DNA of 64,000 nt from Ruminococcus callidus (GCF_020709055.1 NZ_JAJFCK010000011.1:1-64000); one strand, 5' to 3'; positions 26,227 to 35,536 are shown, counted from the stretch's first letter. The notes: generated from the letters alone by a model not told the origin. Translations and numbers: made by a program.

Positions 26227-27756
26227 TCAATGGCGGGGACCTGTGGTTTCTTTTTCCGATTCCGGTTTTTCGGCTGATGCAGACTCGTGGGACTCCGGAC
26301 CATGATAAAAGACCGTTTCCGAGCGCTTCCAGTTCTGCTGTTTTTTCGGTGCTTCGAACTCCGTGACGTGGGGAATCAGATGAATGGGGTCTTCCGGCCG
26401 GACACTGCGTTTTGCACGGTAGGAGGCATAGATGCACAGGGCGATGTATAGCACAGTCAAAACACTTCCGCCAATCAGTCCGTAGCGAAACCACGGGGAG
26501 TGCGGGAAGTTTTGCAGGGCGTAGGCGTTAAACTTGGAGAACGAGCGGTCTATATTGCTGACGGCAACAAGCGGTACAGTGGCGATAACCTCGCCGGAGA
26601 ATTTCAGTTCCATGGTGCCCAGCTGCTCCCCTGCCTTGACCGGTGCCTGAACATTTTTCTCCAGCTGAATGGTTTTTTGTACCGCTGTTGTGTCCACATC
26701 GCTGCACCAGAGCAGCACACAGTTTTCCTTGGGATGTACCAGAACATAAGTGTTTCCATCAGAGTTCATCACAGGAACCTCGGCAATCTCTTCGTCCTTT
26801 TCCAGCAATGTGACATAGGACAGACTTTGAAATGCCCAGTTCAGCAGATTGGTGGCATCTTCGATGTGGTAATAGGTCAGCTCGTCGTTCTCGTCCACAA
26901 ACGGCGCATTCAGGAGGATGACCAGATAGGAGTTGCCCTCCTGCGTTGCCTCTGTGATAATGCTCCGTCCGGTTTTGGTAAGGTTGCCGGTTTTGATGCC
27001 TTTGGAACCCTTGTAGTAATAGTTGCTGGTCTCCTGTGTCATGGCGTTTGCCTGTGTCCATGTCCAAGCGGAAGCATCCGGATGGTTGGTGGCGTTCGAG
27101 ATGCTGGGCGAAAATGTGACGGCAGTTGCGATTTCTTCGAACTCATCGATTTGCAGCGCATAATTGGTGATGAGCAGCATGTCCCGTGCAGTTGTCAGCT
27201 GTCTGCTGTCGTAAAGACCGGTGGGATTGGTGAATGTCGTTGCGGTACAGCCGATCTCCGCAGCTTTGTCATTCATCTCCTGCACGAACGTGTTGATCTC
27301 TCCGTCGCCGAAATAGTCCGCCAGAACCAGCGCAGACTCACAGGAGGATGTCAGCATCAGGGCGTACAGCAACTCCCGCACACTCAGCACATCGCCGTTG
27401 TAAATATCGGCGTAGCGGAGATCGTCGGCATATTCATATGCATAGAGCGGGGCATACAGCTCATTGTTCACGGTGATCTTGGTGCCGTCGAGATCAGAAC
27501 AGGCTTCCATGACGACAATTGCAGTCATGATCTGCGTCAGATGTCCGGCAGCCTGCTGCTGATCGGCATTCTTTTCATACAGGATCTGTTCGGTATCCTG
27601 ATTGTACAAAATGGCTGCTGCACTATGCAGCGTGATGTCGGGGGTGAAAGTATATGCATTGGTGCACAGTGCAGACTCGGAGAGCAGCAGAACACCGGCA
27701 ATCAAACAGGAAACAACTCCTGCAAAGGTTCTTTTTGTCAAATGGAATAGGCGCAT
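26227..27756 (-). CDS. DacF-like penicillin-binding protein lacking catalytic residues
   Basis: A 509-residue protein with the fold of D-alanyl-D-alanine carboxypeptidases: signal peptide or anchor (residues ~10-35), peptidase S11 domain (~40-290), beta-rich C-terminal domain, and a membrane segment near residue 430 (GLIGGSVLTVLYIALCIYA). The SxxK motif, normally Ser-Thr-Thr-Lys before IMTA, reads His72-Leu-Thr-Gln75. The SxN motif reads Ser-Cys-Glu in TSSCESA. Only KTG (GIKTGNL, ~255) is intact. The fold and secretion are clear, but peptidase activity is unlikely. It may bind peptidoglycan or regulate other enzymes. GAGGAGG precedes the ATG. Confidence 0.85.
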   Translation of the reverse strand: MRLFHLTKRTFAGVVSCLIAGVLLLSESALCTNAYTFTPDITLHSAAAILYNQDTEQILYEKNADQQQAAGHLTQIMTAIVVMEACSDLDGTKITVNNELYAPLYAYEYADDLRYADIYNGDVLSVRELLYALMLTSSCESALVLADYFGDGEINTFVQEMNDKAAEIGCTATTFTNPTGLYDSRQLTTARDMLLITNYALQIDEFEEIATAVTFSPSISNATNHPDASAWTWTQANAMTQETSNYYYKGSKGIKTGNLTKTGRSIITEATQEGNSYLVILLNAPFVDENDELTYYHIEDATNLLNWAFQSLSYVTLLEKDEEIAEVPVMNSDGNTYVLVHPKENCVLLWCSDVDTTAVQKTIQLEKNVQAPVKAGEQLGTMELKFSGEVIATVPLVAVSNIDRSFSKFNAYALQNFPHSPWFRYGLIGGSVLTVLYIALCIYASYRAKRSVRPEDPIHLIPHVTEFEAPKKQQNWKRSETVFYHGPESHESASAEKPESEKETTGPRH

Positions 27757-27828
27757 CAAGTGCAGTCCCTCCTCAAAATTCTTTTATAGTGAAAGTAAAA
27801 ACAATCCCACATACTATTATAGCAAAAA

Positions 27829-27844
27829 ATTTTCGATTCGAAAA
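27829..27844. promoter_or_regulatory. Dyad in the promoter region of the DacF-like gene
   Basis: TTTTCGA and TCGAAAA around a single T, directly upstream (on the minus strand) of a TATAAT used by the DacF-like gene. It is a candidate operator. Confidence 0.35.
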
Positions 27845-27970
27845 GACTTTTTCTAAAATTATATTTACCTTTTTCTAAGAATGTGATAAAATAACTTTAT
27901 AGGCACTGCAAACAAGAGATTTCATAGGTTTCTGTGAAACATAGTTAAGGATGATAAGGAGGTTTCTCTT

Positions 27971-28699
27971 TTGGTATATATTACAGGAGATATGCACGGC
28001 GATCTGTCACGGTTTAAGGATCCTGTGTTCAAAAAAATGAAAGCGGGCGATGTGCTCATCGTCTGCGGCGATTTTGGATTTATCTGGGACGGCTCCCGTC
28101 AGGAGCAAATGGCACTGCGGAAGCTGCGGGAGAAGCCATTTACCATTGCTTTCGTGGACGGCTGTCACGAGAATTTCGACATTCTGGAACATCGTTTCCG
28201 CACTGTTCGGTGGCGTGGCGGTATGGCGCATCTCATTGCACCGAATATTTTCCACATGATGCGTGGGGAGATCTTCACCATTGATGACCGCACATTTTTT
28301 GCATTTGGCGGCGGGCACAGTCAGGATTTCGAATTCCGGCAGGGCACCCGCAACTGGTGGCAGCGGGAACAGCCCACGCACAGCGAGATTCGTCGTGCCA
28401 TCCACAATCTAAATTTGCACGATGCAAAGGTGGATTACATTATCACACACGAGCCGCCTGCTTCTCTGAAGGACTGTTTGGGTGTGGACATGCAGCAGCG
28501 TCTGGAAATTCACACGTTTTTCGAGGATATTATCAAGCAGTGCGAATACCGCAAGTGGTTCTTTGGCAAATGCCACATGGATCGGTTCATTCCCATGAAG
28601 TTCTACGCAATGTTTGAAGATGTACTTCCGGTGGAACCCGAGGACTGGAAAACGCCTGTGAAAAAACCGGCAAAGAAAAAAAAGAAGAAAGCTGAATAA
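27971..28699 (+). CDS. Metallophosphoesterase
   Basis: A 242-residue calcineurin-like phosphoesterase starting at TTG, eight bases after AAGGAGG. Metal motifs: GDMHGDL (Asp-x-His), GDFGFIWDG, DGCHEN (in place of GNHE) and HEPP. The tail is very lysine-rich. The GCHEN variant occurs in a Firmicutes subfamily of unknown substrate. It stands alone, and a terminator follows. Confidence 0.85.
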   Translation: MVYITGDMHGDLSRFKDPVFKKMKAGDVLIVCGDFGFIWDGSRQEQMALRKLREKPFTIAFVDGCHENFDILEHRFRTVRWRGGMAHLIAPNIFHMMRGEIFTIDDRTFFAFGGGHSQDFEFRQGTRNWWQREQPTHSEIRRAIHNLNLHDAKVDYIITHEPPASLKDCLGVDMQQRLEIHTFFEDIIKQCEYRKWFFGKCHMDRFIPMKFYAMFEDVLPVEPEDWKTPVKKPAKKKKKKAE

Positions 28700-28704
28700 C
28701 CGAA

Positions 28705-28743
28705 AAAGGCCGGCCGTTCCAGAACAGGAACAGCCGACCTTTT
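28705..28743. terminator. Terminator between the phosphoesterase and EF-G-like genes
   Basis: A 16-bp stem (AAAGGCCGGCCGTTCC with its partner, two wobble pairs) and flanking A/T runs; serves both convergent genes. Confidence 0.8.
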
Positions 28744-28780
28744 ATATTTTGGAGAGAAACTGAGCGTATTTCAATGCAGA

Positions 28781-30835
28781 TTATTCCGATGCAGCGGCAA
28801 TGACTTCGGTCATGAGGTTGGCAGGGAGCTGCTCATAGCGGACGGGGGTAAGGGTAAATACCCCCTCGCCCTGTGTCATCTGGCGCAGCTGCATTGCAAA
28901 GTCTGCCATTTCACGCAGCGGAACTTCTGCCAGAATGGTAGTCATGCCGTCTTCGTCAGACGGATTCATACCAAGAACTCTGCCCCGGCGCTTGTTCAGG
29001 TCGCCCATGATGTCGCCGGTGTTGTCGTCGGGGATGGATACCTCCAGACTGCCGATGGGTTCCAGCAGTGTCGGTTCTGCCTGCTTCATGCCCTCTTTGT
29101 AGGCAATGGAAGCTGCTGTCTTGAACGCCATTTCGGAGGAATCTACCGGATGATAGGAACCGTCCACTAGAATTGCCTTGACGCCGACCACAGGGAATCC
29201 CGCCAGAACGCCCTTGGCCACAGACTCCTGCAATCCCTTTTCCACTGCCGGGAAGAAGTTTTTCGGAACGGCACCGCCGAACACCTTTTCTTCAAAGACC
29301 AGTTCGTCAGAGGGATACGGTTCAAATTCGATCCAAACGTCGCCGTACTGTCCGTGACCGCCGGACTGCTTCTTGTGTCTGCCCTGTACTTTGACTTTCT
29401 TTCGGATGGTTTCCCGATAGGCGATTTTGGGCACGGAGAGGACAACCTCCACACCGAAGTCGTTTTTCAGCTGGGAAACCACTGCTGCCAGATGCTGTTC
29501 ACCCAGTCCGGACAGTATCATCTCTTTGGTCAGCGGATTCTGTTCATAAGAGAGGGTCTGATCTTCCTCCAGAAGCTTCTGAATTGCTCCGGCAACCTTT
29601 GCCTCATCCCCTCTTGCTGCCGGACGCACTGCCATGGAATAGCAGGACTTCGGGAAGCTTGCACGTGGCAGATTTACCACACGGCTATTGGCACAGAGTG
29701 TGTCGCCAGTGCTTGCAGAGAGTTTGGTGGTTGCAACAAGGTCGCCTGCCTCGGCACAGTCGGTTTCCTGCTGCTTCTTTCCGCAGAGGAAGAAGAGCTT
29801 ACCGATTTTTTCAACGGAGCCGGTGGCAGCATTCACCAGTTCCGCTCCGGCTTTCAGTGTTCCGGAAACCACACGCAGCATGGACAGTTTTCCCACAAAC
29901 GGGTCGGAGAGTGTCTGGTAAACCTGTGCGCAGACGGGTTCTCCGGCAGCGGGATGCAGAACGGTCAGTTCGCCGGATGCGGTTTCTGCCGGAATCTCGT
30001 CGGTCTCTCCGACGGTCGGAACCAGAAGTTCCAGCTCTTTGCAGAGCAGGTCAATGCCCTCCATATTCTGTGCGGAAACGCAGGCAACCGGTGTGATGGT
30101 GCCGTCTTTCATGCCCTTGTGGATACCGTCCACTCGCTCTTTCTGGGAGAACTCCTCGCCGGAGAAGAATTTTTCAAAGAGTTCCTCGTCAGTTTCCGCA
30201 ACTGCCTCGGAGAATGCCTGAATCAAACCGTCTACCCGATAGCTTAGCTTCTCGGAGAGCTCTGCAGTGGGCATAGGGATTTCCTCTGCCTTTCCGTTCT
30301 GGTTATAGCGGTACGCTTTCATCTCAATAAGGTTGATGTAGGAGTCCACCTTGCGGTCAACAATGACGGGAACGACCACAGGGCACACCGTCGGGCCAAA
30401 CGTAGACTTCAAATCAGTCAGCACATTATAGAAATTGGCGTTCTCGTCGTCCAGCTTGGTGACAACAAACATCCGGGGTTTTCCTTCTGCCGCCCGATAC
30501 GCCTTCTTTGTCCCTACACGAACGCCGGATTTTCCGGAAACTGTAATCAGAACACAATCCGCAGCAGAAATGCCCTGCACCATACTGCCTGCAAAATCGA
30601 ACATGCCGGGGGTATCCAGCAGATTGATCTTCTGTCCGTTTTGCAGGATGTGGCCTGTGGCTGTGTAAACGGAAGAGTGGCGTTTCATTTCCTCTGCGGT
30701 ATAGTCGGAAACAGTGTTCCCTGCTGCAACGCTTCCCATGCGTTCGATTTGTCCTCCTTGATAGAGCAGCGCCTCCATCAGCGTGGTTTTTCCAGTTCCG
30801 GCATGACCGGCAAGTGCAATATTCTTTGTGATCAT
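28781..30835 (-). CDS. Elongation factor G-like GTPase (EF-G paralogue)
   Basis: A 684-residue translational GTPase. The ATG at 30835 has ACAGGAG upstream; the frame extends further up without a site. G1 is GHAGTGKTTL (residues 10-19) and G3 is DTPGMFDF. G4 reads TKLD rather than NKxD, typical of the EF-G-like group. Domains II to V follow to the end (RGRVLGMNPSDEDG). The protein is shorter than canonical EF-G, with several substitutions, and lies away from any str operon. It is likely a ribosome-associated paralogue of unknown role rather than the essential EF-G. Confidence 0.88.
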   Translation of the reverse strand: MITKNIALAGHAGTGKTTLMEALLYQGGQIERMGSVAAGNTVSDYTAEEMKRHSSVYTATGHILQNGQKINLLDTPGMFDFAGSMVQGISAADCVLITVSGKSGVRVGTKKAYRAAEGKPRMFVVTKLDDENANFYNVLTDLKSTFGPTVCPVVVPVIVDRKVDSYINLIEMKAYRYNQNGKAEEIPMPTAELSEKLSYRVDGLIQAFSEAVAETDEELFEKFFSGEEFSQKERVDGIHKGMKDGTITPVACVSAQNMEGIDLLCKELELLVPTVGETDEIPAETASGELTVLHPAAGEPVCAQVYQTLSDPFVGKLSMLRVVSGTLKAGAELVNAATGSVEKIGKLFFLCGKKQQETDCAEAGDLVATTKLSASTGDTLCANSRVVNLPRASFPKSCYSMAVRPAARGDEAKVAGAIQKLLEEDQTLSYEQNPLTKEMILSGLGEQHLAAVVSQLKNDFGVEVVLSVPKIAYRETIRKKVKVQGRHKKQSGGHGQYGDVWIEFEPYPSDELVFEEKVFGGAVPKNFFPAVEKGLQESVAKGVLAGFPVVGVKAILVDGSYHPVDSSEMAFKTAASIAYKEGMKQAEPTLLEPIGSLEVSIPDDNTGDIMGDLNKRRGRVLGMNPSDEDGMTTILAEVPLREMADFAMQLRQMTQGEGVFTLTPVRYEQLPANLMTEVIAAASE

Positions 30836-31068
30836 CTGTTTTCGCTCCTGTCTTTTTGAATTGTGATTCCTATCTGAATGTATGAGAAAAGCATATGAAA
30901 TATGCCAGTTGACAGAAATCGTAAAGTTGACCAATATTTATTCAACCTCACAATGGAATTATAGCACATTTCACATCACAATGCAAGCCTTTTTTGAAAA
31001 AATGCAGAATTTTTTTCACGGGATTTCGATAGCTGGTCAATGCCCGACGTTTTTTCCAAAAGTGATGC

Positions 31069-31097
31069 TTGACAATGGGACGAAAATCCGCTATAAT
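31069..31097 (+). promoter_or_regulatory. Strong promoter upstream of the CNNM transporter gene
   Basis: TTGACA (31069-31074), 17-base spacer, TATAAT (31092-31097). It lies 225 bases before the start codon, so the transcript has a long leader. Confidence 0.85.
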
Positions 31098-31103
31098 AAT
31101 TGC

Positions 31104-31322
31104 AGCAAGCGAAAGCGTAGTATAAGGCTTTTGCAGAAGAGCAGGAGTGTGAGATTTGCATGGATGCCGCCGATGACAGCGACACGGATACTGCTGGGTA
31201 TCATATACGATGGATCTTTTGGAATGATAGGCATAGTATGCGCCGGCTGCGGTGTTAGCTATGTCTTTTTGTGTTTACGATTCGAATTTTTCTGATTTGA
31301 CGAGAAGGAGTTTCATTCCAAA
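31104..31322 (+). ncRNA. Long 5' leader of the CNNM transporter gene, possible cis-regulatory RNA
   Basis: About 220 untranslated bases between the promoter and the gene, with several short complementary stretches (for example GCAAGCGAAAGC near the start and CGCCGGCTGCGG near 31240). I could not match it to the M-box, yybP-ykoY or another known riboswitch. The rest of the gap (30836-31068) holds the upstream region of the EF-G-like gene and no recognisable gene. Confidence 0.35.
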
Positions 31323-32645
31323 ATGGTTTGGTTAGTATTGTTACAGATTTTTTTGATTGCCCTGAATGCCATCTTTGCCGGAACAGAGATCGCCGTAATC
31401 TCCGTGAACGAGACGAAGCTGGAAAAAGAAGTGGAGCGCGGCAACAAGCGTGCCAAGTGGCTCCTCAAGATGACGCAGAATTCCTCAGGCTTTTTGGCGA
31501 CGATTCAGGTTGCCATCACGCTCTCCGGATTTCTGGGCGCTGCATTTGCTTCGGATAGCTTTGCAGCGGTTCTCTCCGGCGCACTGAAGCGGATCGGCAT
31601 TGGTCTGAGCGACTCTGTGCTGAACACGATTTCCGTGGTTCTGGTCACGCTGGTGATCTCTTATTTTTCCATTGTGTTTGGCGAGATGGTGCCGAAACGA
31701 ATCGCCATGAAAAATGCGGAACGTTTTTCGCTGACCATGGCTGGTCCGATTACCGTCATCGCCAAGCTCTTTGCTCCGCTTGTCTGGCTGCTCACAAAAT
31801 CCACCAACGGTATCCTGCGGCTCTGCGGCATTGATCCGGAGAGCGATGAGGAGATCGTGACGGAAGAGGATCTGCTTCTGATGGCGGATGCCGGACGGAA
31901 AAAGGGTACCATTGACGATTCGGAAAACGACATGATTCGAAATGTGTTCGCTTTTGACGATTTGACAGTCGGCGAAATCTGCACGCACCGGAAAGAGGTT
32001 TCCATTCTCTGGATGGATGAGACTGTTGCAGAGTGGGAGCAGACCATTCATGAATCCAGACACTCAGTCTATCCGGTGTGCGGAGATTCTGTGGATCAGA
32101 TTATCGGCGTACTCAACGCCAAGGACTTTTTCCGGCTGAATTGCCGGGACAAAAAAGCGGTCATGGAACACGCAGTGCACACGCCCTATTTTGTCCACGA
32201 GAATCTCAAGGCAGACCAGCTGTTCAGCAAGATGAAACGCCATGCAGATCACTTTGCAGTAGTTCTGGACGAATATGGCGGAATGTGCGGAATCATTACG
32301 GTAACGGATTTGGTGGAACAGCTGGTAGGTGATTTTGACGATGACGAGATGCTGCGTCAGGAACCGGAGATTGAACGGCTGGACTCCCGCTGCTGGAAAG
32401 TGCGTGGTTCCTGTTCGCTGCACGATGTTTCCCGTGCGCTGGAATATGCGTTTCCGGAGGAGGAGTACGAAACCTTCAGCGGTTTTCTGATCGGCAGCTT
32501 GGGCGAGATTCCGAAAGACGGCACAAAGCTGAAAATGCAGGTCGGTCCGTTTCAGGTGCGGATTCTGGATGTCTGTCAGCACCGCATTGAAAAGGCAATC
32601 GTTCATCTGATGGAACCGGAAAAGAATCCGGCTGCGGAAACATAA
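31323..32645 (+). CDS. CNNM/CorC-family transporter (hemolysin family protein)
   Basis: A 440-residue protein. Residues ~1-140 form a CNNM/DUF21 membrane domain (about four segments, with the SGFLGAAFASDSFA region). Residues ~195-330 hold two CBS domains (VCGDSVDQIIGVLNAKDFF, VVLDEYGGMCGIITVTDLVE), and a C-terminal CorC/HlyC transporter-associated domain runs to ~430. Relatives are linked to Mg2+/Co2+ efflux or Mg2+ homeostasis; the hemolysin name is historical. It is transcribed alone from a strong promoter with a long leader and ends at a shared terminator. Confidence 0.9.
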   Translation: MVWLVLLQIFLIALNAIFAGTEIAVISVNETKLEKEVERGNKRAKWLLKMTQNSSGFLATIQVAITLSGFLGAAFASDSFAAVLSGALKRIGIGLSDSVLNTISVVLVTLVISYFSIVFGEMVPKRIAMKNAERFSLTMAGPITVIAKLFAPLVWLLTKSTNGILRLCGIDPESDEEIVTEEDLLLMADAGRKKGTIDDSENDMIRNVFAFDDLTVGEICTHRKEVSILWMDETVAEWEQTIHESRHSVYPVCGDSVDQIIGVLNAKDFFRLNCRDKKAVMEHAVHTPYFVHENLKADQLFSKMKRHADHFAVVLDEYGGMCGIITVTDLVEQLVGDFDDDEMLRQEPEIERLDSRCWKVRGSCSLHDVSRALEYAFPEEEYETFSGFLIGSLGEIPKDGTKLKMQVGPFQVRILDVCQHRIEKAIVHLMEPEKNPAAET

Positions 32646-32674
32646 CAGCATCTCACAAAATATACAGCACAAAC

Positions 32675-32710
32675 AAAAGCGGATGACTCTCCAAAGTCAT
32701 CCGCTTTTTT
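32675..32710. terminator. Bidirectional terminator between CNNM and cobC genes
   Basis: A 14-bp perfect stem AAAAGCGGATGACT with its complement, A-run and T-run at the two sides. The last codons and stop of cobC lie inside the stem. Confidence 0.9.
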
Positions 32711-33284
32711 CATCGCACAGTTTCAGCTGAAGTGGCGATAAGCTGACAATTTCACAACAAATCGGCTCGCAAAAAGGAATGTGCCAGTCAAAATATGGGA
32801 TATGCTGCTGTTCCATCTGGGAGAGAATCGCCATGCAGGTTCCGCCGTGTGCTACAATTGCAGCAGTTTGAAAGGCGTTTTGCAGCACGATTCGCTGCAC
32901 GGCAGCACAGCAGCGTGCGGTAAAGGAGGCTTGTGACTCTCCCTCCGGAAACGGCAGCGTTCCGCCACTGTCAATCCATGCCTGATACGCCGGAACGCCG
33001 GACAATTCCCGATAGTTCTTCCCCTCGAATGCGCCGAAATCACATTCGGCAAGGTCTTCGACAAGCTGGGGCTGCATCTTGGAAAAGAGAATTTCTGCCG
33101 TTTCTGTGCAGCGCTTCATAGGGCTGCAAAAGAGAATGTCCGGTTGATATGCTCGAAAAAGCGCAGCATTTTTTTGCGCCAGCGCAACTCCTTTCGGACA
33201 AAGCGGTTCGTCGGTTCGTCTGCCGAGGTAGCGCTTTTCGAGATTCCCCGCCGTGATGCTGTGGCGAATCAAAATCAATTGCAT
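32697..33284 (-). CDS. cobC: Alpha-ribazole phosphatase CobC (histidine phosphatase family)
   Basis: A 195-residue histidine phosphatase. The phosphoacceptor motif is Arg7-His8-Ser (LIRHSITAGN, usually RHG); the second His lies in AAIVAHGGT, and the substrate-binding Glu in AECDFGAFEG. Placed last in the cobalamin operon, it most likely removes the 5' phosphate of alpha-ribazole phosphate or of adenosylcobalamin phosphate. The start overlaps the cobA stop (TAATG). Assignment to CobC rather than another histidine phosphatase rests on context. Confidence 0.85.
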   Translation of the reverse strand: MQLILIRHSITAGNLEKRYLGRRTDEPLCPKGVALAQKNAALFRAYQPDILFCSPMKRCTETAEILFSKMQPQLVEDLAECDFGAFEGKNYRELSGVPAYQAWIDSGGTLPFPEGESQASFTARCCAAVQRIVLQNAFQTAAIVAHGGTCMAILSQMEQQHIPYFDWHIPFCEPICCEIVSLSPLQLKLCDEKSG

Positions 33285-33805
33285 TAGAATTCGATCCCCT
33301 TTCGTGCAGAAATCCCCCGTTCGTAGGGATGCTTTCGGCTACAGATTTCGGATACGTAGTCCGCAAGTTCCAGAAGCTGCGCATCCGGATTGCGGCCGGT
33401 CAGCACGACTTCCAATTCCTGCGGTTTTGTTTGCAGAAACTGAAGCACCGTTTTCAGCGGCAAAAATCCACAGGAGATACAGGACATGATCTCGTCCAGA
33501 ATCAGCATGCCGTATTTTTTCTGCTGCACCAGCTGCACGATTTCTGCGAACTGCTGCTGGTACCCGACCGCTGCGTCTGCCTTTTCTTGGGCTGTCATGC
33601 GAAATGAGAACTTGGAAATGGTATAGCCGGACAGCACCGTAATTTGCGGAATCTGGCTGAGAATAGGTCGCTCGCTGGAGGTCTCCGGTTTCATAAACTG
33701 GTAGAACAGGACAGAACCGCCTGCACCGGCATAACGGATGGCAAGTCCCACCGCAGCGGTGGTCTTTCCCTTTCCGTCTCCGCAGTAAATGTGAATGAGT
33801 CCCAT
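33284..33805 (-). CDS. cobA: Cob(I)yrinic acid a,c-diamide adenosyltransferase CobA/BtuR
   Basis: A 173-residue protein with the Walker A motif GDGKGKTT at residues 9-16 and the BtuR/CobO signatures VLFYQFMKP, LILDEIMSC and VVLTGRNPD. It transfers the adenosyl group of ATP to the cobalt of a reduced corrinoid. GAGGGGAG precedes the ATG at 33805; upstream in-frame sequence is ignored. It lies 16 bases after cbiC. Confidence 0.93.
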   Translation of the reverse strand: MGLIHIYCGDGKGKTTAAVGLAIRYAGAGGSVLFYQFMKPETSSERPILSQIPQITVLSGYTISKFSFRMTAQEKADAAVGYQQQFAEIVQLVQQKKYGMLILDEIMSCISCGFLPLKTVLQFLQTKPQELEVVLTGRNPDAQLLELADYVSEICSRKHPYERGISARKGIEF

Positions 33806-33821
33806 GGCAATGCTCCCCTCT

Positions 33822-34466
33822 CTATGCACGGTACAGCTGGTACAGCAGCGCATTGCAGATGGCAGCGGCGATGTTGCTGCCGCCCTTGTTTCCTCTTGCA
33901 ACGATGCACGGCACACCGCTTTGCAGAATCAGTTCTTTCGCCTCCACCACATTGACAAATCCCACCGGAACGCCGATAATCAGTTTTGGTGCAAGCTGGT
34001 GCTCCCGAATCAATTGCTCCAGCTGAATCAGTGCGGTAGGCGCATTTCCAATGGCGAAGATCAGATTGTCGGACGAAAGACGTGCTGCCTTTTCCATGGA
34101 CACCATGGCCCGTGTGATGCCACGTCTTTTTGCCTCCGCTGCAACATCCGGATCGGACATAAAGCAATGGGCTTCTCCCCCTAGGGCGTGCAGCGATTTT
34201 TTGTTGATGCCGGACAGCGCCATGTTGGTATCAGTGATGATATCCGCACCGTTTCGCAGAGCATCCAGCGCCTTTTCCACAGCGTTCTCTGAGAAGGTTA
34301 GATTTTGGATGTAATCGAAGTCTGCGGAGGTATGAATGACTCGCTGGAGAATGGGCATTTGATTTGCCGGACAGGAGACATTTCGCCGGCGAAGCTCTGC
34401 CTCGATGATGGCAAAACTCTGCGTCTCAATTTCAGCGGGCTTGACAAATTCCATAGAATACGGCAT
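33822..34466 (-). CDS. cbiC: Cobalt-precorrin-8 methylmutase CbiC
   Basis: A 214-residue methylmutase. The catalytic His45 is in RVIHTSADFD; other signatures are ITDTNMALSGI and NKGGSNIAAAICNALLY near the end. It moves a methyl group from C11 to C12, giving cobyrinate. The ATG at 34466 has AAAGGAG upstream. It follows cobT by 14 bases. Confidence 0.93.
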   Translation of the reverse strand: MPYSMEFVKPAEIETQSFAIIEAELRRRNVSCPANQMPILQRVIHTSADFDYIQNLTFSENAVEKALDALRNGADIITDTNMALSGINKKSLHALGGEAHCFMSDPDVAAEAKRRGITRAMVSMEKAARLSSDNLIFAIGNAPTALIQLEQLIREHQLAPKLIIGVPVGFVNVVEAKELILQSGVPCIVARGNKGGSNIAAAICNALLYQLYRA

Positions 34467-34480
34467 CACGCCATCTCCTT

Positions 34481-35536
34481 TCAAGAGAGTTCTTCGTAGT
34501 TGGCAAGCTGAATCTCGGAAAATCCGGCAGCTTCCTGATAGGCAGCAAGGGCGAAGTCGAACAGCTTCATACCGATCACTGCGCCAGTTCCTTCGCCCAG
34601 ACACATATTACAGTCCAGATAAGCGTGCATGCCAATGGCATCCAGTGCTAGCTTTCCCGCCGGCTCGGCGGAGCAGTGGGAGGCATAGAGGTAATCTCGA
34701 CACAGCGGTGCCAGACCAACGGCGCAGTTTGCTGCCACTGCCGAGATAAAGCCATCTATGACAATGGGAACACGGTAGATGGCACCGCCTAGAAATGCGC
34801 CGGCAATACCGCAGATGTCCAGTCCGCCGACCTTGGACAATACATCAAGAATGTCGTGTCTGTCCGGTTTGCGGGATGCGATAGCGTTTTGAATGACTTC
34901 TGTTTTGTGGGCCAGACCGGAACTGGAAAGCCCTGCGCCACGGCCGGTGAGCTGTTCCGGCGGTGTCTGGGTCAGGACGGAAAGCACAGCGCTGGAGGTC
35001 GTTGTGTTGCCGATTCCCATTTCGCCGGTTGCAATGAGATTGTATCCGGCCTCTTTCTTTTCCTTCACCAGCTGGATTCCGGTGCAAATTGCCTGTACTG
35101 CTTCTTCTCGTGTCATTGCCGGCTCTTTGGCAAAATTGCGGGTACCGTATGCCACTTTTCGGACATCCAGACCGGAACAGTACAGATCTCTGGCAATGCC
35201 GATATCCACTGGATAGACATCCGCACCGCAGACACGGGACAGCGCATTGACAGAGGTGATTCCCCTGGTGAAATTTTCTGTGACAATGGCGGTAACATCG
35301 TTGTCGGATTGTGTGACGTTTTCCGCAATGATGCCGTTGTCAGCGCAGAAAATCAGCACTGCTTTTTTCCGTGGCACAAGTGCTGCGCTTCCGGTGATTC
35401 CGGCAAGCTGGATCACCATGTCCTCCAGCCGGCCCAAGCTGTGCAGCGGTTTTGCAATGCGGTTCCACTGCGCCTGCGCCTGTTGCATGGCAGTTTGATC
35501 CAGCGGTTTGATGTTTTGCAGGTAGGTTTCTAACAT
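34481..35536 (-). CDS. cobT: Nicotinate-nucleotide-dimethylbenzimidazole phosphoribosyltransferase CobT
   Basis: A 351-residue protein of normal CobT length. Signatures: LGRLEDMVIQLAGITG at the start, FCADNGI, GEMGIGNTTTSSAV and the catalytic Glu in CLGEGTGAVIG. It makes alpha-ribazole phosphate, the lower ligand of cobalamin, from the base and nicotinate mononucleotide. The start overlaps the cbiJ stop by seven bases. No gene for making the lower base is in the window. Confidence 0.94.
   Translation of the reverse strand: MLETYLQNIKPLDQTAMQQAQAQWNRIAKPLHSLGRLEDMVIQLAGITGSAALVPRKKAVLIFCADNGIIAENVTQSDNDVTAIVTENFTRGITSVNALSRVCGADVYPVDIGIARDLYCSGLDVRKVAYGTRNFAKEPAMTREEAVQAICTGIQLVKEKKEAGYNLIATGEMGIGNTTTSSAVLSVLTQTPPEQLTGRGAGLSSSGLAHKTEVIQNAIASRKPDRHDILDVLSKVGGLDICGIAGAFLGGAIYRVPIVIDGFISAVAANCAVGLAPLCRDYLYASHCSAEPAGKLALDAIGMHAYLDCNMCLGEGTGAVIGMKLFDFALAAYQEAAGFSEIQLANYEELS

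Noticed and set aside
26500..27750. Plus-strand open frame of 416 codons opposite the DacF-like gene, with similar ones opposite cbiP, pnp and the EF-G-like gene
   Set aside because: Antisense shadows of recognised genes without start signals or known motifs.
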